Shown: one piece after another, positions 1-6,444 of the stretch
Numbering within the stretch: position 1 is the first letter of the stretch
How the letters are laid out: each line of letters opens with the position of its first letter
Assembly: GCA_030018645.1 (NCBI GenBank)
Contig: JASEHX010000010.1
Location: 1-12,301 of the forward strand
From: Candidatus Margulisiibacteriota bacterium
Lineage (GTDB): Bacteria; Margulisbacteria; WOR-1; O2-12-FULL-45-9
Length of the DNA stretch: 12,301 bases
Direction of reading: 5' to 3'
Translations under genes and position numbers: made by a program
The notes under the pieces: generated by a model
The model's input: the letters and a program-made list of their open reading frames with translations, nothing else
What the model was told of the DNA's origin: nothing
The model's database searches: none

Positions 1-1
1 C

Positions 2-3000
2 AGTATTGCTGACTCCTCCTACGGTACCAGCGCTAATTTTGAGGTCGATGATCTTAGTCCGGCGGCCGCCACTGCTATCGCTTTTCACTCTACCCCAGAA
101 GCCGGCAATAATACAGTTGGTCTTGCTGTCGCTTGGACCGAAACTCACCCCAACACCAATACCTTTGGCTATAACCTAAACGCCGCCGGCTATACCACGG
201 GAACTGGAGATGCCGATACGGCCTCCCCATCCACCAAGGTCTTTACGCTAAGTTCAACCCTGGACGGCAATGATTATGTTTCAGCCATAAAGTGCGCCCA
301 TATCGATGATTTCGGTAATATCGCTACCAGCGAAAATGCCGCGGCCGTCTATATCAAACCCTATACTCCCGCTGCTCCGACGGCGGCTAATGCTGCCGGC
401 TCAACCGTTGCCGTAACCGTTAACAAACACACTTCCGAAACCAGCGGTTTAAGTTACGCAATTTACGAAACCACGACCAGTAAGTATGTTCAAGCCAGCG
501 GAATATTAGGCAATACGGCGGTTTGGCAAACGGAAGCGTCATGGGAAACGATTACCGTAAATGGGCTGTCCCAAGCCGGCAATAATTATTCATTTAAGAC
601 CAAATCGCGCAATTCTTCCGATAACGCAACTGAATCTGATTTTTCTTCTTCCGCCGCCGCCGCCAATACTTCCCCAACCTTGCGCGGTAAAGATGCGACC
701 GCCAATATTTCGGCGCAAGAGCAGACGGACGGCACCAACCAAGTGGTAATCGAATACCAGGTATTAGATAACCAGCAGTCATCTGTTGCTATTGCCGCTT
801 ACTACAAAAATGGTGCCGGCGGCAGTTGGATCAGCATTGACGCCTATTGCACTGGGAATATTGGAACTATTTCGGCTGGAGCGGCCAACCGCTCAATTAT
901 CTGGGATATGCCGACCCAGCTTGGCTCCGTATCGGGCAATAATTATTATATCCGCCTGGTTGCCAATGACGGCCAGGCGGCCAATTCAACCGTAACTATT
1001 GAAACTACTTCCGCGGTTACTCTTGACAGCTCTGCCCCCAGCAGCTGCGCAATTGCCATCAACGAAGGATCCTCCACCAACACGCGCAATATTAATTTAA
1101 CTTTGTCGGCAGTCGGCGCCGCGCAAATGTACATCAGCGGCAATCTCTCTGATGAAGCATCAACTTTCCAGTGGGTTTCTTTCGAAACTTCAGCCGCTGT
1201 AACCTTAACCGACACTAACGGGACCAAAGAAGCCGCCGTGCGGTTCAAAGACACTTTTGGAAACTTAAGCGCCACGACCGCCGCTTCCTCTATCCTTGAT
1301 ACGGCTGCGCCCATTGTTGCAATTAACCTCCCCAGCAATGGAGCGTATTTGTACGGGACCGTAGAAGTAGCCGGAACGGTCAATGACCCCACCACCGGGG
1401 TCAGCTCCACCCAAATCAAAATTACCAAACTGCCTAGCACAATTTTGGTTGACTGGTCTGAATTATCTCTGTCAAACGGGAATTTTTCATATGACTTTGT
1501 TCTCCCAACTTCCAACGACGACGGTACGCAGTATCAAATCGTGGTCCGCGCCGCCGACGCGGCCGGTAATCTCTCTGATCCGGAAGATGTTATCATTACA
1601 AAATTGGCCAGTAGTCCTGCCGTTTCATCGTTGTCATTTTCACCAGGAAGCTACACTAACACTGCCAATGTCGCCTTAAATATTGTTTCCGCCGGCGCCT
1701 ACCAGATGTATATTGACGGCGACGTTATTGACGATAGCAACACCAAAGAATGGGTTGCTTTTACGGCCGCCAAAGATGTTTCACTTTCTTCCGGCAACGG
1801 CTCAAAGACCGTGTCGCTCAAGGTCCGGAATATTGCCTTAACCGAAAGCGCTACTACTTCTGCCAGCATCGTGCTCGACACTGCAGTGCCAACTGTTGCC
1901 CTTCTCTCTCCCTCCCAATCAGCCGAAGTAAAAAGCACTTTTACGGTCATAGGAACGGCATCTGATGAAATTTCGGGGGTCCTTTCGGCAGAAATCAAAG
2001 CGATCAATGCGAGTGACTCATCAACCCTGCTCGATTGGACGGCCATGAATTTATCGGGCTCCGGCCCTTACTCATTCGAGAAAGCCGTATCGGTCAGCGC
2101 GGCAGACGGGACATTGGTCACATTATTAGTTAAGGCCTCGGATCGCGCTTTGAACGTATCCAATTTGGTCCAGTCCTCCGTGCGGATTGACATCAGCACC
2201 CCTGAAGTAAATGCCCCGGAAATCATCGGCCTCGCTACTCTTTCAACCAGCGAAACCTGCTACCTACCCACCACCGAAGTTACTTTAGCCGGTTCCGGCG
2301 AACCGGGCGCCATCATTTCAGTTGAGGCCGGCACCCTTACCGCCTCGTCTCAATTTGTAATCTTCGCCGGAGAAACCATAACCTGGCAAACTATAGGTAC
2401 AACCGTAGTTGATGCATCCTCAATCTATTCTATTACGGTATCCGTTCCCAGCACTGCCCGCTATTTAAGGGTCCTTCTTTCCGATCCAGCCGGCAACATT
2501 GGATCCGGCACCTATTTGGTTGGGTACGATGCCCAAAGCCCGACCATTTCCGGGGTATTATTTGACGGCAAAAGCGCCATTGCCGGCGATTATGTCAATC
2601 CTCTGCCGGAAATTTCCGCCGCTTTATCCGACGACACTGGAATCAACGCTAATTCTATCGCTATTAAAATCGACGGCCGCCAAGTCACAGACGGGACCGA
2701 CACTTCCGGCCGCTATGATTCCTGGAATGCCACTACCGGCAAGGTTATTTATACGGTTAAAACTGCCCTTTCCGCTGAAGTCACCCATTCGCTGACCCTT
2801 GCTGTTTCCGATGAGGCCGGCACTCCCGCGACACAGTATTCAATTACTGGACTAAAAGTTGACAGCGGTTCGGTCAAAGTCAGCGGGACCGCATTAGCTT
2901 ATCCCACCATTTTTAATCCCAGTACCCAAAGCACCAAACTGACTTACGAATTGACCGGTAACTCCGATATCGTCATTCGGATTTATAATATTTCCGCCCA

Positions 3001-3190
3001 GTTGATCTGGCAGAGAAATTTTACAGCCGGTTCTGACGGGGCCAAGACCGGCTACAACGAAGTTACATGGGACGGGATTTCTGATTTTGGGTCAGCCGCG
3101 CCCAACGGGGCTTATATCATCCATATCTTGTCGCCAACCAGCGGCGGCTATAAAGTTATTGGCTCAATGAAAGCCATCGTCTTAAGATAG
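2..3190 (+). CDS. Large secreted/surface Ig-Fn3 repeat protein with FlgD-like C-terminal domain (5' end outside window)
   Basis: The frame is open from base 2 to the TAG at 3188-3190, so 1,062 residues are visible and the true start lies upstream. Numbered from the first visible codon, residues about 20-122 and 123-220 look like Fn3-type beta modules. Residues 227-340 form another beta module. Residues 346-536 and 537-729 are a tandem pair of related units, each ending in a DxAxN 'bacterial Ig' signature. About 730-845 and 848-959 are two further Ig-like modules, and 961-1062 resembles the FlgD Ig-like/Por sorting-type domain (IFNPS near the start, then YNISAQLIWQ and a WDG turn). Composition is rich in Ser, Thr, Ala and Asn with few Cys, as in extracellular stalk or adhesin proteins. 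No catalytic domain or membrane segment is seen in the visible part. A role in surface display, adhesion or matrix is inferred; the N-terminal part could hold an enzyme. Confidence 0.85.
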   Translation, partial: SIADSSYGTSANFEVDDLSPAAATAIAFHSTPEAGNNTVGLAVAWTETHPNTNTFGYNLNAAGYTTGTGDADTASPSTKVFTLSSTLDGNDYVSAIKCAHIDDFGNIATSENAAAVYIKPYTPAAPTAANAAGSTVAVTVNKHTSETSGLSYAIYETTTSKYVQASGILGNTAVWQTEASWETITVNGLSQAGNNYSFKTKSRNSSDNATESDFSSSAAAANTSPTLRGKDATANISAQEQTDGTNQVVIEYQVLDNQQSSVAIAAYYKNGAGGSWISIDAYCTGNIGTISAGAANRSIIWDMPTQLGSVSGNNYYIRLVANDGQAANSTVTIETTSAVTLDSSAPSSCAIAINEGSSTNTRNINLTLSAVGAAQMYISGNLSDEASTFQWVSFETSAAVTLTDTNGTKEAAVRFKDTFGNLSATTAASSILDTAAPIVAINLPSNGAYLYGTVEVAGTVNDPTTGVSSTQIKITKLPSTILVDWSELSLSNGNFSYDFVLPTSNDDGTQYQIVVRAADAAGNLSDPEDVIITKLASSPAVSSLSFSPGSYTNTANVALNIVSAGAYQMYIDGDVIDDSNTKEWVAFTAAKDVSLSSGNGSKTVSLKVRNIALTESATTSASIVLDTAVPTVALLSPSQSAEVKSTFTVIGTASDEISGVLSAEIKAINASDSSTLLDWTAMNLSGSGPYSFEKAVSVSAADGTLVTLLVKASDRALNVSNLVQSSVRIDISTPEVNAPEIIGLATLSTSETCYLPTTEVTLAGSGEPGAIISVEAGTLTASSQFVIFAGETITWQTIGTTVVDASSIYSITVSVPSTARYLRVLLSDPAGNIGSGTYLVGYDAQSPTISGVLFDGKSAIAGDYVNPLPEISAALSDDTGINANSIAIKIDGRQVTDGTDTSGRYDSWNATTGKVIYTVKTALSAEVTHSLTLAVSDEAGTPATQYSITGLKVDSGSVKVSGTALAYPTIFNPSTQSTKLTYELTGNSDIVIRIYNISAQLIWQRNFTAGSDGAKTGYNEVTWDGISDFGSAAPNGAYIIHILSPTSGGYKVIGSMKAIVLR
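1037..2188 (+). repeat. Tandem duplication of an approximately 190-residue Ig-pair unit inside the surface protein
   Basis: Unit 1 (about 1037-1609) and unit 2 (about 1610-2188) align end to end at the protein level. Both contain a TNT segment, then QMYI(S/D)G(N/D), a Trp-Val-(S/A)-Phe strand, an NG(T/S)K turn, a LDTA(A/V)P hinge, a (V/I)xGTxxD strand, an LxDW pair and a final A(A/S)DxAxN(L/V)S. DNA identity is clearly lower than motif identity, so the duplication is old. Boundaries are approximate. Confidence 0.8.
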
Positions 3191-3198
3191 TCCGCAAT

Positions 3199-4317
3199 AT
3201 GACCAAACTCTGCCAACATTTCGGCGCCTGCGGCGGCTGTACTTTACAAAACGTTGATTATCCTCTGCAGCTGCAACAGAAAGCACAAACCATTGCTTCA
3301 TTATTTAATCTTTCCCCTTCTTCTACCCCCCTATCCCCCTATCCCCCTATCCCCCTTCCTTCCCCTGAAACCTTCTTCTACCGCAACCGCATGGATTTTG
3401 CCTTTGGCCCCAACTATTCGATTGGCTTGAAAGATAAGAAGAACAATATCATTAATATCGAAAAATGCTTGTTAATGTCCGATAAATGCAATGCCGTTTT
3501 AAACCGCCTGCGCTATTTTATCCAATATAAAAAATTAAAGAACTATAAAGACGGTCTTTTGCGCCATGTGGTTATTCGTGAGGGCAAAAATATTGACAAT
3601 TGCATTATCAATCTTTTAACTTCGGACAAAGGCGTCTTCCCGTTGGAAGAGCTGTGGGAAAAGACAAAAGATTTGGTAAATGGGGTCATTTGGAGCGTCA
3701 ATTTATCGGCGGCCGACCGTTCATATGGCGATATTAAGCAATTCTTTGGACAGGATTACCTGATGGAATCGCTTAATGGATTAAAATTTAAAATCCCGGC
3801 CCAATCCTTTTTCCAAACCAACACCAAACAAGCAGAAGTGCTTATTCAAGTAGTGCAGGAATTCGCCGGTTTAAGCGGTCAGGAAACGGTTCTAGACCTT
3901 TATTCGGGCACCGGCAGTATTGGGTTATCGCTGGCGCACAAAGCCAAAGAAGTAATTGGCATTGAAGAGAACCAGCCGGCCGCCCAGCTTTCCTTGGAGA
4001 ATGCTAAATTAAATAATATCGCCAATTATTCCGCCCTAGCCGGAAAAGTTGAAGATTTGCTGGATAAAATGAACGAAAAAGATGATTTGATCGTCCTCGA
4101 TCCCCCGCGTCCTGGCGTCAGTAAAAAAGTGATCACCAAAATTGGCCGCGCCCGGCCGGCTAAAGTCATTTATGTTTCCTGCAACCCGGAAAGCCAAAAA
4201 CACGACATAGACAAATTAAGAGAATGGGGATATGGCATTGAAAAAATTCAGCCGCTGGACATGTTCCCCTACACCCCGCATATTGAGAATGTAGTACTGC
4301 TTACTGTAAATATCTAA
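3199..4317 (+). CDS. rlmD: RlmD/TrmA-family RNA (uracil-5-)-methyltransferase
   Basis: A 372-residue SAM-dependent m5U methyltransferase of the RumA/RlmD/TrmA family, acting on 23S rRNA or tRNA. The 4Fe-4S ligands are visible: Cys5, Cys11 and Cys14 in CxxFGACGGC, and Cys90, with spacing close to that of E. coli RlmD. Further landmarks are YRNRM at 61-65, FFQTN at 204-208 and the SAM-binding VLDLYSGTGSIG at 231-242. DPPRPG lies at 301-306, the catalytic nucleophile Cys328 in SCNP, and the general base Glu363 in DMFPYTPHIE. The N-terminal TRAM domain found in many RlmD proteins is absent, since the Fe-S motif begins at residue 5. The start ATG lies 8 bases after the upstream stop with no clear Shine-Dalgarno sequence, so coupled translation is likely. 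Residues 43-53 are proline-rich and are encoded by an 8-bp tandem array. The exact target (U1939, U747 or tRNA U54) cannot be read from the sequence. Confidence 0.9.
   Translation: MTKLCQHFGACGGCTLQNVDYPLQLQQKAQTIASLFNLSPSSTPLSPYPPIPLPSPETFFYRNRMDFAFGPNYSIGLKDKKNNIINIEKCLLMSDKCNAVLNRLRYFIQYKKLKNYKDGLLRHVVIREGKNIDNCIINLLTSDKGVFPLEELWEKTKDLVNGVIWSVNLSAADRSYGDIKQFFGQDYLMESLNGLKFKIPAQSFFQTNTKQAEVLIQVVQEFAGLSGQETVLDLYSGTGSIGLSLAHKAKEVIGIEENQPAAQLSLENAKLNNIANYSALAGKVEDLLDKMNEKDDLIVLDPPRPGVSKKVITKIGRARPAKVIYVSCNPESQKHDIDKLREWGYGIEKIQPLDMFPYTPHIENVVLLTVNI
3316..3382. repeat. 12-bp direct repeat bracketing the octamer array
   Basis: CCTTCTTCTACC occurs exactly at 3316-3327 and 3371-3382, 55 bases apart, on either side of the C-rich array. 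The second copy encodes part of the conserved FFYRNRM block. The first copy is read in another frame as PSST, so the second is the ancestral position and the first is probably a by-product of a duplication or insertion. Confidence 0.9.
3327..3356. repeat. 8-bp tandem array CCCCCTAT, 3.75 copies, inside rlmD
   Basis: Units start at 3327, 3335, 3343 and 3351 with no mismatch, and an extra C precedes the first. The unit length is not a multiple of three, so gain or loss of one unit would shift the rlmD frame. On the minus (template) strand it reads as four runs of at least five G separated by ATA loops, the standard intramolecular G-quadruplex pattern. Confidence 0.97.
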
Positions 4318-4332
4318 AATCCAAAATCTCGA
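4312..4332. repeat. Heptamer-periodic tract over the rlmD stop codon
   Basis: Three consecutive 7-mers, ATCTAAA, ATCCAAA and ATCTCGA, start at 4312, 4319 and 4326. The rlmD stop TAA (4315-4317) lies in the first unit. Confidence 0.6.
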
Positions 4333-4396
4333 AAAAGTGCAATCTTTTGGAAAAGGGGCCGATAGATATATAGAAGACCATACCTTATTCACCCAA

Positions 4397-4437
4397 ACAA
4401 AAAAGCGGGAGAGCCTGTTCTCCCGTTTTTTGTTTTT
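4397..4437. terminator. Bidirectional Rho-independent terminator
   Basis: A perfect 7-bp stem CGGGAGA/TCTCCCG (4406-4412 with 4419-4425) encloses a 6-nt loop. Six A precede it (after a G that can pair with T) and TTTTTT follows it, so both strands end in a U tract. It sits between the convergent rlmD and 618-codon genes and serves both. Confidence 0.93.
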
Positions 4438-4444
4438 AGGAGGG

Positions 4445-6301
4445 TCAATCTTCCGGCCCGAAAAGATGTTCTGCCGCGGAAGTTAGGGCCGAAACATAAG
4501 AATTCCTTAGCAAAGCGTCAAAAGAAGAATGTCCGCCATTTGAAGAAAGAGTGTTCCCGCTGACCAATTCATAAACGGCATAGCCCGTGCTGCTGCCGGC
4601 AAAATCTTCTCGAACCTCCCAGGTAATATCCCGATCGAGCAATACTTCTTCATAAAAGACGCCGGTTAACGTCATGACTTCTTTTGCCTTTTTTGAGCCC
4701 AACTTTAGAAGGCGGTATTGGATATATTGGAGGTTATCAAATAGTTTTTCGGCGATCATCTCTTCGGGATCGTAAAAGCTAGTTGAATGAAAATCAATCT
4801 GTCCTGCCGCTTTATCAATGCTTTCTTTAAAGGCGGTATCGGTATTGTACGGTTCAACCAGCCACCTTTGGAGGGCGTAAGCTGAGAAAAAACAGCCGTA
4901 AAAATGGTAAATACTGCCGGCTTGGTCCTGCACCTCTTCTATGGGGATAAAGGTATCCGGATAGGAAGTAAAAAGAGAATTGTAGCAGATTTCCCCCATT
5001 TTGAACAAAATGTTATAGCTGATTACCGCTGCCAATGCCGCTCTTTCATCACAGGCTTCAATTGCTTCAACTAAAAACGCTTCTCGAGTTACCGGGGTTT
5101 CCCTTTCTAAAAGGGCATAGACTTTGTCTTCATAACCTTTGTATTCTATTTCAGTTAATCCGAAGGCCGGTGGGGCTAGTTTATCGCAAGAAGAAAGGCG
5201 CATAGCAAACATCAATTGGAAGATATTGACGGGAGATAATGGGGGTTCCTGGCGCATTTTATCTAATGTTTTCGCGTCAAGCATGGTTGCAAAATTTTCT
5301 TTTGCCTTTTGCAGCATTGTGTCTTCTTCGCTATAAGCAGTCAGGAATCGCTCATTGGCACGAGTAAAATTTTCTTCCCAGGTAATTTTCCCCAAGACAT
5401 TTTCATGGAAGGTATCAATTTGTGCATAATCCAAGCTGATGTCCCAGCCGCCGGAGGAAAAGGTAAGTTTAGGAAAATAATAAAGCAAATATTGTTCCTC
5501 CTGCGGGAAAGCGGCCCTGAAAAAGTATTTGATGCTTGAAATGTCTTGCGGATTGTAAACGCCGGCCTTTAGTTCACCTTGCAAGTTTTCTACAAGAACC
5601 AGTATGCGGTGATTATCAATCAAGCGAAACTCTGCCGGAATGACCGCTTTTTCACCGCTATTTAAATCGGTTACCATAAGCGGGGCATAAAAGGCGGTTC
5701 CAGGAAGAAGGTCCTGCGGCTGCAAATCCTGTGCATTCAGATTGAGTGATAATAATTCCGAATAGGATTGCCGGTCTTCACTGGAAGAAGATTGATGTTC
5801 TAATTGGGCACCGTGCAGAATTGGCCCGTTTTGCCAAAAAGCGGCGTATCGATCGACGTCCTGCGGTTTTTTGATAACGCCGCGATTTACCATTTCACAA
5901 AAAATAATCCCTTGGAAGTCGTTTTCAATGGCCAAGAGATAAGGAAGCCAATTCTCTAGGTCTTCTATGGCCCTCATTATGGGAGGGAAATGGCCGGTTA
6001 GGGTCAAAAGGGCGTTGCACTGGCCAAAATTATTAAAAGAGTGCGTTTTGTCGAGCAAAGCCGCCAGTTTTTCTGGTTTGGTATAAAGGGTTAGCTGTTG
6101 AGAAAGATAATTTTGATAAAACGAACCTATGGCCAAATGCTGGTGAAATTCATCAAAGGTCAAACCGTCCTGGTCTATATCTGCGCTGACCATTTCATTT
6201 GGAATACATTGTGCAGAAATCCTGCCGTCTTCTTGGTTATCACAGCGGTCGAGCAGCAAAAAACGAGCGTAAGTTTGTCCAAAAAGGGCCGGGATATCCA
6301 T
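4445..6301 (-). CDS. EF-hand-like protein of unknown function (short paralog, 618 aa)
   Basis: I do not recognise a named family. The protein has no signal peptide and no membrane segment, so it is probably cytoplasmic. Residues 21-28 (D-N-Q-E-D-G-R-I) and 41-46 (D-I-D-Q-D-G) resemble paired EF-hand calcium loops, although the second lacks the usual Glu at position 12. Residues about 200-310 form a predicted beta-rich region with YLLYYFPKLTF at 271-281. Residues about 405-612 form an alpha-rich C-terminal domain carrying E-A-C-D-E-R-A (414-421 region), IYHFYGCFFSAYALQ (464-478), YIQYRLL (526-532) and a TLTGVFYEEV segment. All these blocks recur in the divergent 990-residue neighbour. The start is supported by AGGAG six bases before the ATG. 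Codon use looks normal and the frame is intact. Function unknown. Confidence 0.85.
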   Translation of the reverse strand: MDIPALFGQTYARFLLLDRCDNQEDGRISAQCIPNEMVSADIDQDGLTFDEFHQHLAIGSFYQNYLSQQLTLYTKPEKLAALLDKTHSFNNFGQCNALLTLTGHFPPIMRAIEDLENWLPYLLAIENDFQGIIFCEMVNRGVIKKPQDVDRYAAFWQNGPILHGAQLEHQSSSSEDRQSYSELLSLNLNAQDLQPQDLLPGTAFYAPLMVTDLNSGEKAVIPAEFRLIDNHRILVLVENLQGELKAGVYNPQDISSIKYFFRAAFPQEEQYLLYYFPKLTFSSGGWDISLDYAQIDTFHENVLGKITWEENFTRANERFLTAYSEEDTMLQKAKENFATMLDAKTLDKMRQEPPLSPVNIFQLMFAMRLSSCDKLAPPAFGLTEIEYKGYEDKVYALLERETPVTREAFLVEAIEACDERAALAAVISYNILFKMGEICYNSLFTSYPDTFIPIEEVQDQAGSIYHFYGCFFSAYALQRWLVEPYNTDTAFKESIDKAAGQIDFHSTSFYDPEEMIAEKLFDNLQYIQYRLLKLGSKKAKEVMTLTGVFYEEVLLDRDITWEVREDFAGSSTGYAVYELVSGNTLSSNGGHSSFDALLRNSYVSALTSAAEHLFGPED

Positions 6302-6444
6302 GAAAAGCTCCTAGTTCTTCCTAGTTCTTCTGACGGTTATTTATCTTGGGGAAAACTAATAAATTTCACTTTTTGCCGGCGATTATGCTTAAATCTCTGC
6401 AAGTTTCAGCTTTCCCAAACCGATTAAGTATATAAGGAACACCT
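6302..6444. promoter_or_regulatory. Divergent intergenic region between the two EF-hand paralogs
   Basis: This 143-bp AT-rich gap must hold the promoters of both outward-facing genes. No pair of hexamers is convincing. TATGCT/TTAAAT near 6390-6400 could be a -10 for the plus strand, but no good -35 lies at the right distance. For the plus gene, AAGGAA ends five bases before the ATG at 6445. Confidence 0.45.
6311..6330. repeat. 10-bp tandem duplication over the leader of the 618-aa gene
   Basis: CTAGTTCTTC occurs twice head to tail. On the minus strand it reads GAAGAACTAG twice, followed directly by GAGC, so the repeat runs into the AGGAG ribosome binding site and places a second AGGA-like purine run ten bases upstream. 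Confidence 0.85.

Noticed and set aside
680..682. TTG at 680 as start of the surface-protein gene
   Set aside because: The same frame is open back to base 2 and encodes matching Fn3-like sequence, so the start is upstream of the window.
946..1515. 189-codon minus-strand open frame
   Set aside because: It is antisense to the Ig-repeat gene, has no recognisable domain and follows from the codon bias of the plus-strand gene.
3327..3356. CRISPR array
   Set aside because: Units are 8 bp and contiguous with no spacers, so it is a simple tandem repeat.
6355..6444. Sigma-70 promoter for the 990-aa gene
   Set aside because: Candidate -10 hexamers have no -35 match at 16-18 bases, so no specific promoter is called.
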